From: Halomonas sp. JB37
GTDB taxonomy: Bacteria; Pseudomonadota; Gammaproteobacteria; Pseudomonadales; Halomonadaceae
Assembly: GCF_002332255.1 (NCBI RefSeq)
Contig: NZ_NRGW01000001.1
Coordinates: 3,596,001 to 3,660,000 of the forward strand
Direction: 5' to 3'
DNA length: 64,000 nt
Positions 44,158 to 56,673 of this stretch are shown one piece after another. The notes beneath the pieces were generated by a model. That model was not told the origin of the DNA. It made no database searches and saw nothing but the letters and a program-made list of their open reading frames with translations. Position 1 is the first letter of the stretch. Each line of letters begins with the position of its first letter. The position numbers were made by a program, and so were the translations under genes.

Positions 44158-45459
44158 TTGAGCAAGACTGGCGTTAAAAAGATTCAAGCCATTCGTGGCA
44201 TGAACGATCTGTTACCCAGCGATAGCCCGCGCTGGCAATTTTTTGAAACCAAAGTGCGCCAGCTCATGCTGCGTTACGGCTTCAACGAAATTCGCACGCC
44301 TATTGTTGAGCAAACGGCGCTGTTTGCACGCTCTATCGGTGAAGTGACCGACATCGTTGAAAAAGAGATGTACACCTTCGACGATCGCAACAGCGAGAGC
44401 TTGACCCTGCGCCCGGAAGGCACCGCCAGCTGCGTGCGCGCGGCGATGGAACATGGCCTGCTATATAACCAAACCCAGCGGCTGTGGTACCAGGGGCCCA
44501 TGTTTCGCTACGAGCGCCCGCAAAAAGGCCGCTATCGTCAATTTCATCAAATTGGCGTCGAAACCTTTGGCTTTGACGGCCCTGATATAGATGCCGAAGT
44601 GATTCTTCTCTCTGCCCGCCTATGGCAAGAGCTGGGCCTGATGGAACACGTCACCTTAGAGCTCAACTCGCTGGGTTCATCTGAGGCGCGCGCGGCCTAT
44701 AGAGACACGCTGGTTGCCTATTTTGAGCAGCACCGCGACGTTCTGGATGAAGACTCTTTGCGCCGGTTGACCAGTAATCCGCTGCGTATTCTGGATTCTA
44801 AAAATCCGGCAATGGCCGACATGCTGAATGCGGCACCGCAGTTGATGGATCACCTGGATACTGAATCACGCGAACATTTTGAGCAGCTCACTAAGATACT
44901 TGAGGCGGCGGGCATTCCCTACGTCATCAATCCACGCCTTGTGCGCGGGCTTGATTACTACTGCCGCACCGTATTTGAGTGGACCACCACAGCGCTGGGC
45001 AGCCAGGGCACCGTGTGTGCAGGTGGGCGCTATGACGGCCTCGTCGAACAGCTAGGCGGCAAACCGACCCCCGCGGTAGGCTTTGCCATGGGCATTGAGC
45101 GGCTAATTCTGCTGCTTGAAACCCTGCAGTTAATTCCCGACGATGCGCTTGGCGGCTGTGACGTCTTCTTACTGCCAATGGATGATAACGCCACTCTGGC
45201 GGCAATCACCCTGGCCGAGCAGCTGCGTAGTGAGCTTCCCACACTTCGCCTGCAGCTTCACTGCGGCGGCGGTAGCTTTAAAAGCCGTATGAAGAAAGCC
45301 GATAAAAGTAACGCCACCATGGCCATACTGCTCGGCGAAGATGAAATTGCTGAGCAGTCGGCGACGCTCAAATTTCTACGCGATGACCGCGAACAGCAGC
45401 GAGCGTCTTTTGCAGCGCTAGGCGATACGCTACGCGAACTGTTAGCCATTAATGCTTAA
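44158..45459 (+). CDS. hisS: Histidyl-tRNA synthetase
   Basis: 433 residues starting at TTG (44158), supported by AAGGAG seven bases upstream and by the conserved N-terminus [19 protein letters not shown]; no ATG fits. Class II synthetase motif 2 is [20 protein letters not shown], and the histidine-binding signature is [15 protein letters not shown]. The C-terminal anticodon-binding domain follows after about residue 330. It charges tRNA-His. The rare TTG start may limit translation. Confidence 0.97.
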   Translation: MSKTGVKKIQAIRGMNDLLPSDSPRWQFFETKVRQLMLRYGFNEIRTPIVEQTALFARSIGEVTDIVEKEMYTFDDRNSESLTLRPEGTASCVRAAMEHGLLYNQTQRLWYQGPMFRYERPQKGRYRQFHQIGVETFGFDGPDIDAEVILLSARLWQELGLMEHVTLELNSLGSSEARAAYRDTLVAYFEQHRDVLDEDSLRRLTSNPLRILDSKNPAMADMLNAAPQLMDHLDTESREHFEQLTKILEAAGIPYVINPRLVRGLDYYCRTVFEWTTTALGSQGTVCAGGRYDGLVEQLGGKPTPAVGFAMGIERLILLLETLQLIPDDALGGCDVFLLPMDDNATLAAITLAEQLRSELPTLRLQLHCGGGSFKSRMKKADKSNATMAILLGEDEIAEQSATLKFLRDDREQQRASFAALGDTLRELLAINA

Positions 45460-45516
45460 CGCCCAGCAGGCACAGGGTGCCTGTTCGTGCATACCCACTA
45501 AAATAGGAGGCCGCCC

Positions 45517-46176
45517 GTGGCGGAGCTGAGAAGCGACGAAGAGCAGCTAGACGCAGTCAAGCGCTGGTGGAAAGAAAATGGAATCTCCTTGGTAGCAGGC
45601 GCGGTCCTCGCGGGAGCGGGCGTATTCGGTTGGCATGCTTGGCAAAATTATCAGCAGGGCCAGTCAGAAGCCGCATCCATGCTCTACCAGCAGATCGTTA
45701 ACATGACCACGAACAATGAGCTTGCCGATGACGACGTGGCCAGCGTACGTGAGATGGTCAGTGAGCTGAATGAAGAGCATGGCAATACGCTGTATGCCGA
45801 ACTTGCCTTGTTGCTCGATGCGCGTTTAGCCGTGCAGCAAGATGATTTGGAGGGCGCCAAAGCCTCCTTAGAAAGCGTTGCCAATGACTCCTCTCGCCGC
45901 TACGTGCAGAGTCTTGCTTGGCTGCGCTTAGCGCGAGTAGAGCTTGCCGACGGCAACCCCGATGAAGCGCTCACGCTGCTAGAAAAGCCGATTAGCGATG
46001 CGCTGGCTGCTCAGCGAGCAAACGTGCGCGGTGATGCGTTCGTTGCCAAAGGCGACACTGATGCTGCTCGCGATGCATGGGAAAACGCCATGGAGCTTGC
46101 CCAAACGCAAGACCAGCCGCTTTACGGCGTGCAGTTCAAGCTTGACGATCTCGGCGCTGAGGAGGCGACACAATGA
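45517..46176 (+). CDS. yfgM: YfgM family periplasmic chaperone-like protein
   Basis: 219 residues with a GTG start at 45517 behind a strong AGGAGG site. The N-terminal cytoplasmic part (DEEQLDAVKRWWKENGISLV) leads into one membrane helix (near 25-45). A periplasmic TPR-like domain follows (LAWLRLARVELADGNPDEAL). YfgM partners with PpiD at the Sec translocon in E. coli. Its stop overlaps the bamB start by 4 bp (ATGA), as is usual for this pair. Confidence 0.92.
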   Translation: MAELRSDEEQLDAVKRWWKENGISLVAGAVLAGAGVFGWHAWQNYQQGQSEAASMLYQQIVNMTTNNELADDDVASVREMVSELNEEHGNTLYAELALLLDARLAVQQDDLEGAKASLESVANDSSRRYVQSLAWLRLARVELADGNPDEALTLLEKPISDALAAQRANVRGDAFVAKGDTDAARDAWENAMELAQTQDQPLYGVQFKLDDLGAEEATQ

Positions 46177-47327
46177 TTACCAAACACATGATGCGAGCTG
46201 GTTTAGGCGCTCTGACGTTGGCCCTGCTAGTTGGTTGTGCCAGTAAAGGCGAGCCTGCCTACACGCCGAAAGAACTGCGCAGTTTCAATGAAACCGCGTC
46301 GCTGGACACCCAGTGGCGGCGCAACATTGGCGATGGTTTAGGCCATGCACGCTACCCTATTGCGCCTGCTCGTGAAGGCGACAGCGTCTTTGCCGCTGAC
46401 GCCAACGGTGTTGTGATGGCAATGAATGCAGACAGCGGCGACGTTGAGTGGAAAATAGATATTGAAACGCCTATTTCCAGCGCGCTAACGGCGATTGCTG
46501 GCCAGGTTTATTTAGCCGGCAACGGTGAAGTGATCGCGCTGGATCAGCGTGATGGTAGTGAAAGCTGGCGCGCTCGGGTATCCAGTGAAGTGCTGGCCGC
46601 GCCACAGGCTAACCAGCAGCTGCTGATCGTGCAAAGCGTTGATGGTCAAATCACCGCGCTGGACCGCGCCACGGGCGCAGAGCGCTGGGCATACACTAGC
46701 TCACAGCCGTCGCTAACGCTGCGCGGCACCGGTACGCCGATGGTGATTGATCCTGTCAGCTTTATCGGTTTAGCGAATGGCCGCTTAGCGACGTTGGATA
46801 ACCGCACCGGCCAGCCACTTTGGGAGCTGCAGGTCGCCACTCCGCGTGGGCGTAGCGAAGTAGAGCGTCTGGTAGATCTTTCCGGCCAGCCGATTATCAC
46901 CCCCGATGGTCGCCTGTTTGTTACCAGCTATAACGGCCGCGTCGTCGCACTGGAAGCCACCCAAGGCGACCTGCTTTGGGAAGCAAACCTTTCCAGCCGC
47001 CATACGCCGCTGCTGGTCGGTAACTTGCTTTATATCGTCACCGATGACAGCAACGTTGTAGCGCTAGATGCAGACAATGGCCAAGAAGTTTGGCGCAACG
47101 AAGATTTAGAAGATCGCTGGCTAACCGCTCCTGCGTTTGCCGGTGGCCGCATTGTGGTCGGTGATTTTGAAGGCTACCTTCACTTGATCGATGCACGCGA
47201 AGGCGACATTGTCGGACGTACGCGCGTGCACAAATCAGGCATTAGCGTGCGCCCCGTCACTGAAGGCAGCACCATTCATGTCCAGGCCAACAATGGTCGC
47301 CTGGAAACCCTGGAAGTCACTCCATGA
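46173..47327 (+). CDS. bamB: Outer-membrane assembly lipoprotein BamB
   Basis: 384 residues with a signal peptide ending in [12 protein letters not shown], so it is a lipoprotein. The rest is an eight-bladed PQQ-like beta-propeller, with repeated blades such as [40 protein letters not shown] and [20 protein letters not shown]. BamB assists the BamA complex in inserting outer-membrane proteins. Overlaps der by 4 bp. Confidence 0.95.
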   Translation: MITKHMMRAGLGALTLALLVGCASKGEPAYTPKELRSFNETASLDTQWRRNIGDGLGHARYPIAPAREGDSVFAADANGVVMAMNADSGDVEWKIDIETPISSALTAIAGQVYLAGNGEVIALDQRDGSESWRARVSSEVLAAPQANQQLLIVQSVDGQITALDRATGAERWAYTSSQPSLTLRGTGTPMVIDPVSFIGLANGRLATLDNRTGQPLWELQVATPRGRSEVERLVDLSGQPIITPDGRLFVTSYNGRVVALEATQGDLLWEANLSSRHTPLLVGNLLYIVTDDSNVVALDADNGQEVWRNEDLEDRWLTAPAFAGGRIVVGDFEGYLHLIDAREGDIVGRTRVHKSGISVRPVTEGSTIHVQANNGRLETLEVTP

Positions 47328-48727
47328 CACCCGTCATTGCTTTAGTCGGTCGCCCCAATGTGGGCAAATCGACGTTGTTTAACCGCCTAACGCGTTCGCG
47401 TGATGCACTCGTGGCCGATTTTCCGGGCCTCACCCGCGATCGCAAATATGGCAACGGCATGCTGGGCGATAAAGTCTATACGGTGATTGATACCGGCGGC
47501 ATCAGCGGTGACGAAGAGGGAATCGACGCCGCGATGGCGGAGCAGTCACTCGCGGCTATTGATGAAGCCGATATTGTGCTGTTTATGGTCGACGCGCGCG
47601 CCGGCCTCATGCCCGCAGACCAAGCGATTGCTAACCACCTGCGGGTTAATCAGAAAAAAACCTGGCTGGTAGTGAATAAAACCGACGGCCTAGAAGAACA
47701 TTCGGCCATGGGCGACTTCTGGTCATTAGGGCTTGGCGACCCATGGCCGATTGCCGCCGCACACGGGCGCAATGTTTCTACGTTAATCGACGTGGTGCTT
47801 GAACCGTTTCCCGAGCGCGATGCCAGCATTCCTGCCGACACCGGCAGCAAGGGCGTTCGCATTGGTGTGATTGGCCGACCTAACGTCGGCAAATCAACCC
47901 TCGTCAATCGTCTGCTCGGTGAAGACCGGGTGGTGGTTTTTGATGAGGCTGGCACGACCCGTGACTCTATCGAAATTCCTTTTGAACGCCGCGGCAAGCC
48001 CTATGTATTGATTGACACGGCGGGCATTCGGCGGCGCAAGAACGTCCGCGAAATCACCGAAAAATTTTCTATCATCAAAACCCTAGATGCGATCAAAGAA
48101 TCGCATGTAGTGATCATGGTATTGGACGGTTCCAGCGGCTTGGTTGAGCAGGATTTGCACCTACTCGACTATGTATTGACCACCGGGCGCGCGCTGGTAC
48201 TGGCGGTGAATAAGTGGGATGGTCTAGAGAGCGAAGCCAAGGAGAAAATGCGCGTTGAGATCAAGCGCCGCCTAGGTTTTGCTGACTACGCAGAGCTGCA
48301 CTTTATCTCCGCTCTGCACGGCACTGCGGTGGGTGATCTTTACCCCTCGATTGACCGTGCCTTTGACGCGGCCAATGCCCACTGGTCGACCAATCGCCTA
48401 ACGACCCTGCTGCAGGATGCGGTAAGCCAAAACCCACCCCCGATGGTACAGGGGCGACGGATTAAACTTCGTATGGCGCACCAGGGCGGCAGTAATCCGC
48501 CGATTATCGTGGTACATGGCAATCAAACTGAGTCCGTGCCAGAAGCCTATCGCCGCTACCTCACCAACACTTTCCGTAAAGTGCTGAAGGTTCGCGGAAC
48601 GCCGATTCGCTTTGAGTTTCGTTCGGGCAGCAACCCGTTCGACCACATGGCGGGGGCCAGTGACAAAGAGAAGGCCAAGAAACGCGAGCTTAATCGCACC
48701 AAAGAGGCGCGCAAGAGCCGTCGCTAA
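47324..48727 (+). CDS. der: GTPase Der (EngA)
   Basis: 467 residues with two consecutive G domains, the unique layout of this family. Domain 1 has [14 protein letters not shown] and VNKTDG. Domain 2 has [14 protein letters not shown] (about residue 185 on), DTAGIRRR and VNKWDG. The C-terminal KH-like domain ends in a basic tail ([20 protein letters not shown]). It is needed for 50S ribosome assembly. A strong terminator follows. Confidence 0.97.
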   Translation: MTPVIALVGRPNVGKSTLFNRLTRSRDALVADFPGLTRDRKYGNGMLGDKVYTVIDTGGISGDEEGIDAAMAEQSLAAIDEADIVLFMVDARAGLMPADQAIANHLRVNQKKTWLVVNKTDGLEEHSAMGDFWSLGLGDPWPIAAAHGRNVSTLIDVVLEPFPERDASIPADTGSKGVRIGVIGRPNVGKSTLVNRLLGEDRVVVFDEAGTTRDSIEIPFERRGKPYVLIDTAGIRRRKNVREITEKFSIIKTLDAIKESHVVIMVLDGSSGLVEQDLHLLDYVLTTGRALVLAVNKWDGLESEAKEKMRVEIKRRLGFADYAELHFISALHGTAVGDLYPSIDRAFDAANAHWSTNRLTTLLQDAVSQNPPPMVQGRRIKLRMAHQGGSNPPIIVVHGNQTESVPEAYRRYLTNTFRKVLKVRGTPIRFEFRSGSNPFDHMAGASDKEKAKKRELNRTKEARKSRR

Positions 48728-48758
48728 TGCGCTAACGTTTTACCTTGTGATTCACATT

Positions 48759-48788
48759 CGCCCGCTTGCATCGTCAAGCGGGCGTTTT
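48759..48788 (+). terminator. Rho-independent terminator after der
   Basis: CGCCCGCTTG (48759-48768) pairs with CAAGCGGGCG (48775-48784) around CATCGT, followed by TTTT. It ends the long rlmN-to-der series. Confidence 0.92.
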
Positions 48789-48814
48789 GCCTTACTCGCC
48801 TTACGAGGAATGTT

Positions 48815-49429
48815 ATGTTTAATGCTGCTCTGCGCTTTCGCTGGTTAGTCATGCTGGGCCTTGCCAGCCTGCTGGCCGGCTGTCTTGCCCTACCCCAAAC
48901 AGGGCTATTTGCGTTTCGTTTGGCGATAAATTCGCTGGGCATTGAAGATGTGCGCATTGGCCCATACAACATCAAAGCAGGGCTAGATACCAGTGATCTA
49001 ACCAGCCTGATCGCCTCTAGTCTCGGTGCGGGAAGCCTACCCATACAAGCCACCGTTGCCATGGGCCTGGGGTTGCCCGCGGGCATGCCACCGGTCGAAA
49101 TGTCAGGCTTTCGCTGGACGCTAGATATGCCCGGCGTTGACCCTGTTCAGGGCCAATATAAGCAAGACGTTACGCTGACCTCCGGCGACGATGCTAACTT
49201 ACGCCTGCCAGTTGCCTTTGACGTGCTAGCCACCGACACTCAGCGCATGGCCCCCATGCTTGAGCTTGCCAGCCAATTAGCCACTCAAGGCGAGCTACCA
49301 GCCGGCAGCCAGTTGGCGATTACGCCAGGGGATCTACGCGGGCTAGGTATGCGGCTTCCCGCAGGGTTATTGACTCCGACCATTCGTCTGAACGTGGGCG
49401 CTGATGGTCAGCTAATACCGCAAGGATAA
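48815..49429 (+). CDS. Putative lipoprotein of unknown function
   Basis: 204 residues. The signal peptide ends in a lipobox (LASLLAGCLALP), so the mature protein should be lipid-anchored. The body is beta-rich with segments such as GFRWTLDMPGVDPVQGQYKQ and LPAGLLTPTIRLNVGADGQL, somewhat like late-embryogenesis or DUF-type periplasmic beta domains. I do not recognise the family. It has its own ribosome-binding site and lies between der and an M48 protease gene. Confidence 0.7.
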   Translation: MFNAALRFRWLVMLGLASLLAGCLALPQTGLFAFRLAINSLGIEDVRIGPYNIKAGLDTSDLTSLIASSLGAGSLPIQATVAMGLGLPAGMPPVEMSGFRWTLDMPGVDPVQGQYKQDVTLTSGDDANLRLPVAFDVLATDTQRMAPMLELASQLATQGELPAGSQLAITPGDLRGLGMRLPAGLLTPTIRLNVGADGQLIPQG

Positions 49430-49576
49430 GCTATTTCAGTCAAGGGCCTTACGTGGCGATGCCGTTCAGCATCAATACTTACCCTTTAGGTAGGTTATGA
49501 TAGCAAGGATTGATTGACTGCTTTCAGCGGCTATCTTATGAACAAGAAACTCATTCGTCTAAAAGGAAAACGTCTT

Positions 49577-50380
49577 ATGCGCTGGCTTCGCCCTTTTACT
49601 ATGACCGCTTTATGTGTGTCTATCGCTGCTTGTACCACCTCGCCCACAGGACGTTCGCAGCTGCTATTGATGTCTGACAGCGAACTTAACGAAATGGGCA
49701 GTCAGGCGTTTGCTCAGTACCAGCAAGAGCTTCCCGCTGCCAATCAAACTAGCCAACGCTACGTGCAGTGTATTGCCGATGCTGTTATCGCTGCACTCCC
49801 CGCCGAGCAGCAGCAGTTAGACTGGCAAACCCGCGTATTTAAATCCGAACAGCCCAACGCCTTTGCATTGCCCGGCGGCTATATCGGCGTGAATACAGGC
49901 ATGCTGGACGTGGCCACTAGCCAGGATCAACTGGCATCGGTCATTGGGCATGAAGTCGGCCACGTGCTGGCAAGCCACGCTAATGAGCGCGCCTCCACTC
50001 AGAACGCCACATCGCTAGGCTTATCGGCTATTTCCAGTGCATCAGGCATGCAGTCCGCCGGCGGCCAACAGCTGATGGGCGTACTGGGCATGGGTGCCCA
50101 GTACGGTATCGTGCTGCCATTCTCTCGGGCGCATGAAAGTGAAGCCGACGTGATTGGTTTGGATCTGATGGCGCAAGCGGGCTTTGACCCACGTCAAAGC
50201 GTGACGCTATGGGAAAACATGCAGGCCGCCACCGGCGGCGGCGCGCCCCCTGAGTGGATGTCGACTCACCCCGGCCAAGGTAATCGGATTGAAGGCCTAC
50301 AAGCCAATATGGATCAGGCTCTGGCTACCTATGAGCAAGCCCGCAGCAATGGCCGTAAGCCCAACTGCCCGCGCCCTTGA
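49577..50380 (+). CDS. M48-family metalloprotease lipoprotein (LoiP/BepA-like)
   Basis: About 267 residues from the ATG at 49577 (MRWLRPFTMTALCVSI), which has AAGGA upstream; further in-frame starts at 49538 and 49514 lack one. The signal peptide ends in a lipobox (SIAACTTSPTG). The catalytic zinc motif HEVGH is in SVIGHEVGHVLASHANERAS; the third ligand is probably in RAHESEADVIGLDLMAQAGF; STHPGQGNRIEGLQ is the conserved C-terminal part. It probably acts as a periplasmic quality-control protease. A strong terminator follows. Confidence 0.9.
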   Translation: MRWLRPFTMTALCVSIAACTTSPTGRSQLLLMSDSELNEMGSQAFAQYQQELPAANQTSQRYVQCIADAVIAALPAEQQQLDWQTRVFKSEQPNAFALPGGYIGVNTGMLDVATSQDQLASVIGHEVGHVLASHANERASTQNATSLGLSAISSASGMQSAGGQQLMGVLGMGAQYGIVLPFSRAHESEADVIGLDLMAQAGFDPRQSVTLWENMQAATGGGAPPEWMSTHPGQGNRIEGLQANMDQALATYEQARSNGRKPNCPRP

Positions 50381-50392
50381 TAGCCTGCGTTT

Positions 50393-50434
50393 AAAAAAGC
50401 GGGGCCGGATTAGTTATCCGGCCCCGCTTTTTTT
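50393..50434. terminator. Strong bidirectional terminator
   Basis: AAGCGGGGCCGGAT pairs with ATCCGGCCCCGCTT around TAGTT, flanked by A6 and T7. It separates the plus-strand protease gene from the convergent aroE operon. Confidence 0.93.
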
Positions 50435-50503
50435 ATAGCCCATTAACGACGCGTGCTAAACCTTATTGAAACGATTTATCACCTGGGCTGCTTGTAACGT
50501 AAA

Positions 50504-52892
<2,389 letters not shown>

Positions 52893-52941
52893 GGTCTCTC
52901 CTCACCGTCAGGGCTAACGTGCCTTTAATGGCTTTATCCTA

Positions 52942-54066
52942 TCATGGGCGCGGCAGCCGTACCCAGCCTCCGGCTTGCTGGGTTACCCAGCCGTCTAACT
53001 CCAGCATCAGCAACCTTTGCTGGCAATCGCTGACCGTCACACCGGTTGCGTGCACCAGTAAATCAATAGGCGTTGGCGTAGCCGACAGCGCCTCTAGTAG
53101 CGTATCCGGTAGCGCCTCCGCGCTAGTCGGGTTACCTTCCAACGCCCCCAAGCCCGGTTGAATGGCATCCGGCTCAGGGATAAACGCCCCCGCCCAGTGG
53201 CCAAGATCAGCGATGATATCGTCAACGCTACAGGCCAACGAGGCACTTCCCTGGCGCAATAGCGCAAGGCAACCGCTTGCCTGCACGTTATGCAGTGAAC
53301 CGGGTAGCACGAATAATTCACGATTCTGCTCTAACGTGAGCCGCGCACTGACCAGCGAGCCGCTTTTTTCGGTTGCCTCGACCACCAGCGTGCCGAGGGC
53401 AAGGCCGGTGACGATTCTATTGCGACGAGGAAAGAACGCTGGCCGCGCTACCGTGCCAGGCGGGTGTTCCGACAGCAGCAGCCCGCCAGGTACCTGGCTG
53501 AGCTGTTCGTGCAGGTCACGATGTGAGGCGGGATAAATCACATCAACGCCGCAGCCCAGTACGGCGATCGTGCTGCCGCCCGCCTTCAGTGCTGCACGCT
53601 GAGCAACCCCGTCCACGCCGAGCGCCATGCCGCTGACCACGCACCAGCCACGACGCACTAAGTCACGGGCAAACGTTTGTGCATTGTGGCTGCCTTCGCC
53701 GGTCGGGCGGCGGGTTCCCACGATGGCAAGCTTAGGCCCTTCCAGTGCGTCAAGGTCGCCCTGGGCCCACAGCACCACCGGCGGATCGGCGACTTCATTC
53801 AACAGTGCCGGCCACGCGGGGTGGTCGCGGTGCAGCACATGCCGATTAGGGGTGTTTTTCTGCCATGCCAGCGTGTCATCAACCACCTTTTGCAGCGGGC
53901 TACGAGCAGGATGCTCAAGCCACACACGCAGCTCTTTGGCTGCGCGGCTCGGCAGCGCTGCCAGCCAGCCTTCCGGCCACTGAGGCTGACGGGCAACCAA
54001 CTGCGCAATCCGCAGTGCGCCCATACCAGGCAGCGCATTGATAACCAGCCATTGCTGCGTTTTCAT
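52942..54066 (-). CDS. dprA: DNA-processing protein DprA
   Basis: 374 residues. The central Rossmann-like domain has AIVGTRRPTGEGSHNAQTFA, VVSGMALGVDGVAQRAAL, TIAVLGCGVDVIYPASHRDL and FFPRRNRIVTGLALGTLVVE. The C-terminus has a winged-helix segment (TPIDLLVHATGVTVSDCQQR). DprA binds single-stranded DNA and loads RecA during natural transformation. The gene is intact, so a competence or DNA-repair role is possible. It sits in the lysM-dprA-tsaC order. Confidence 0.95.
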   Translation of the reverse strand: MKTQQWLVINALPGMGALRIAQLVARQPQWPEGWLAALPSRAAKELRVWLEHPARSPLQKVVDDTLAWQKNTPNRHVLHRDHPAWPALLNEVADPPVVLWAQGDLDALEGPKLAIVGTRRPTGEGSHNAQTFARDLVRRGWCVVSGMALGVDGVAQRAALKAGGSTIAVLGCGVDVIYPASHRDLHEQLSQVPGGLLLSEHPPGTVARPAFFPRRNRIVTGLALGTLVVEATEKSGSLVSARLTLEQNRELFVLPGSLHNVQASGCLALLRQGSASLACSVDDIIADLGHWAGAFIPEPDAIQPGLGALEGNPTSAEALPDTLLEALSATPTPIDLLVHATGVTVSDCQQRLLMLELDGWVTQQAGGWVRLPRP

Positions 54067-54106
54067 ACCTCCTCCTTACTCACCAACGTTGCTGCTTCCC
54101 GCCTAA

Positions 54107-54919
54107 TTAACGAACCGATGAAGAGACGTGATCACCGACTTCCAGCACGCGCGATGCCTGCATTACCAGCCCATAGCTGACGTGATCAAAGGGCTTAAAC
54201 ACCAAAACGCTGCCCGCCTCGGTACTGGGCAGCTGAATCATCTCCTCGCTTCGCGGATCGCTAACCCGCTCACCCTGCTGCTCAACCTGCAGCACGTGGC
54301 CTGGCTGCAGACCATCAAGGCGGCCCAGATCCAGCGTAACGATTTGCAGGCGCCCAATAAAGCGCACGCCATCAGGCACGGCAATGATGCGCCCTTCCAC
54401 TGACGTTAATGGCGCACGCGGGATCAGCTCAGTACTCAGCGCAGGCTCTGGTAGCGGTAAAACAAGATCGTTAACCCGCACTTCCTGATGGGAGCTAAGC
54501 ACTTCAAGCTGCACAATGTCGCCGTCATCGCTCACATGCCGAGCAATGCCGACGTTAATAAGTTCGATGCCTAAGGGCGCGCCATCCAGCGTTTGATAAG
54601 GCGCTGACTGGCGGTAAATTCCCACTTGAGCGTGGCGTGGGACGTCGCCTCTCACATAGAGCTTATCGCCCGCGCCACTCATCAAGCGGCGATCCTCACC
54701 GGCGACAACGTAGGCCAGCTCGTTGATGTCTTCAGCGCTATTGACCACGCGATGCTGTCGTAAAAAGGCTTGCGCTACGTCTATCGAAACAGGCACCTGA
54801 GGTGAAAGCGTCACTACCCGCTGGCCATTCTCAGCGGCACAAGCAACGCCTACTAGCAACGCGGCACTCAGCGACAGTGCGCCAAAAGCGCGACGAGAAA
54901 GGTGTTGTTTTATCGCCAT
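54107..54919 (-). CDS. LysM-associated periplasmic protein lacking the LysM domain
   Basis: 270 residues with a signal peptide (RRAFGALSLSAALLVGVACA). The body resembles the C-terminal part of the LysM-domain protein that neighbours def/dprA in Pseudomonas and relatives: VVTLSPQVPVSIDVAQAFLR, YVVAGEDRRLMSGAGDKLYV and QVGIYRQSAPYQTLDGAPLG. In those relatives a LysM motif (YTVxxGDTLWDI type) lies between the signal peptide and this part; here nothing like it is seen. It could still act at the cell wall by other means. First gene of the minus-strand set with dprA, tsaC, hemF and aroE. Confidence 0.75.
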   Translation of the reverse strand: MAIKQHLSRRAFGALSLSAALLVGVACAAENGQRVVTLSPQVPVSIDVAQAFLRQHRVVNSAEDINELAYVVAGEDRRLMSGAGDKLYVRGDVPRHAQVGIYRQSAPYQTLDGAPLGIELINVGIARHVSDDGDIVQLEVLSSHQEVRVNDLVLPLPEPALSTELIPRAPLTSVEGRIIAVPDGVRFIGRLQIVTLDLGRLDGLQPGHVLQVEQQGERVSDPRSEEMIQLPSTEAGSVLVFKPFDHVSYGLVMQASRVLEVGDHVSSSVR

Positions 54920-55099
54920 CCTGCTCTCCCCGGTGCGATGATGATGTAGATGATGAAACGCTGTGAGCAGTGGGCGCGCATGCCCAGAAACGTTGACAGC
55001 ATGGTATAGTGGCCCATCATAAAGTACTTAGGCTGGACGACGCTGCTCACGGCCTAGTTTGACTTAATTTAGACTCAGCATAACGGTGATTGTAACGCC

Positions 55100-55612
55100 A
55101 TGGCCAAACTTCCTATTCTTGAATTCCCCGATGAGCGCCTGCGCACCAAGGCCGCTGAGGTGGAAACCGTCGACGATGAGGTACGTACGCTTGTCGACGA
55201 TATGCTGGAGACCATGTATGACGCTCGTGGTATCGGTCTAGCCGCCACTCAGATCGATGTCCACCGCCGTGTCGTTGTCATGGATGTCAGCGACGATAAC
55301 TCCCAGCCGCTGGTGCTCATTAACCCGCGCTACACCCCGATAGGCGACGTGAAAGAGCCGCTGTCGGAAGGCTGCCTGTCGATCCCGGAATATTACGCCG
55401 AAGTGCCGCGCTATCTTAAAGTGCAGCTCAACGCGCTGGATCGCAACGGCGATGCCTACGAGTTAGAGGCAGAAGGCCTGCTGGCACACTGCATTCAGCA
55501 CGAATATGACCATCTTGAAGGCGTGCTGTTTGTTGACTACCTGTCGCCACTTAAGCGTGATCGCATCCTCAAAAAAATGCAGAAACGCCATAAGCAAATG
55601 CAGGACGCCTAA
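55100..55612 (+). CDS. def: Peptide deformylase
   Basis: 170 residues, standard length. The three signature motifs are [12 protein letters not shown] (motif 1), [11 protein letters not shown] (motif 2, with the metal-binding Cys) and [15 protein letters not shown] (motif 3, QHEYDH). It removes the formyl group from new proteins. Followed 44 bp later by fmt, which adds that group to the initiator tRNA, a classic pair. Confidence 0.98.
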   Translation: MAKLPILEFPDERLRTKAAEVETVDDEVRTLVDDMLETMYDARGIGLAATQIDVHRRVVVMDVSDDNSQPLVLINPRYTPIGDVKEPLSEGCLSIPEYYAEVPRYLKVQLNALDRNGDAYELEAEGLLAHCIQHEYDHLEGVLFVDYLSPLKRDRILKKMQKRHKQMQDA

Positions 55613-55656
55613 CGTTTTCTACTGATACTTTACATAAGCTAGGTAACCTCCTCTTT

Positions 55657-56673
55657 ATGTCACGATTGCGCGTTGTTTTTGCCGGCACGCCTGAATTCGC
55701 CGCTTCAAGTCTTGCAACGCTGCTGGAAAGCCAGCATGACGTGGTGGCGGTTTATACGCAGCCCGACCGCCCTGCCGGGCGTGGTCGCAAACTCACGCCC
55801 AGCCCGGTGAAACAGCTGGCGTTGGAGCACGACCTGCCGGTGTATCAGCCTCAGAGCCTAAAAGAGCCCGAGCCTCAAACCGAACTGGCCGCGCTTAATG
55901 CAGACATCATGGTGGTGGTCGCCTATGGGCTGCTGCTTCCTCAAGCGGTGCTGGATATACCACGATTAGGCTGCATCAATGTGCACGCTTCGCTGCTCCC
56001 CCGCTGGCGCGGCGCGGCGCCCATTCAGCGGGCCATTGAAGCGGGTGATAGCGCCTCCGGCGTGACCATCATGCAGATGGATGCTGGCCTGGATACTGGC
56101 GCGATGTTGTCAGAAGTGCGCACGTCTATCACGTCGCACACCACGGGTGGTGATTTACACGACCGCCTCGCGACTCAAGGCGCGAACGCCCTTATGCACG
56201 TGCTGGACTCCCTGACCACCGATAGCGTTCATGCCACACCACAGCCTGCAGATGGCGTCACCTATGCCGCCAAACTGAGCAAGGCCGAAGCGGAGCTCGA
56301 TTTTGCTCAGCCGGCTCAGCTGCTAGCCCGCAAAATCCGCGCGTTCAACCCCTGGCCTGTGGCCTGGTGTGCCCTGGGAGATGAACGCCTTCGGCTGCTG
56401 ATGGCGAGCGTGGAAGAAGGCGACCATGCCGCCCATGCCCCAGGCACCCTGCTAGACCACGGCGATGATCACCTGAGGATTGCCTGCGGTGTCGAAGGTC
56501 GCGAGGTGCTATGCGTGAGCAGCGCGCAGCTGCCCGGCGGTAAAGCCATGGCCGTACGCGACTTATTGAATGCGCGCCACGCGCGTCTTGCCACCGGCAC
56601 TCGCCTCGGCGCTCGTATTGACACTCGTTTTGGTAAACCAGCAGCACAGTCCAGCGAAGGAAACTCACGATGA
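55657..56673 (+). CDS. fmt: Methionyl-tRNA formyltransferase
   Basis: 338 residues. It starts MSRLRVVFAGTPEFAASSLA. The formyl-THF and catalytic region is INVHASLLPRWRGAAPIQRA and DAGLDTGAMLSEV. The C-terminal OB-like tRNA-binding domain is about residues 210-320. Overlaps rsmB by 4 bp (ATGA). Standard def-fmt-rsmB order. Confidence 0.98.
   Translation: MSRLRVVFAGTPEFAASSLATLLESQHDVVAVYTQPDRPAGRGRKLTPSPVKQLALEHDLPVYQPQSLKEPEPQTELAALNADIMVVVAYGLLLPQAVLDIPRLGCINVHASLLPRWRGAAPIQRAIEAGDSASGVTIMQMDAGLDTGAMLSEVRTSITSHTTGGDLHDRLATQGANALMHVLDSLTTDSVHATPQPADGVTYAAKLSKAEAELDFAQPAQLLARKIRAFNPWPVAWCALGDERLRLLMASVEEGDHAAHAPGTLLDHGDDHLRIACGVEGREVLCVSSAQLPGGKAMAVRDLLNARHARLATGTRLGARIDTRFGKPAAQSSEGNSR

Noticed and set aside
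54993-55015. TTGACA box as a def promoter
   Set aside because: The -35 hexamer is perfect, but no convincing -10 box lies at 16-18 bp; the nearby TATAGT is only 6 bp away.
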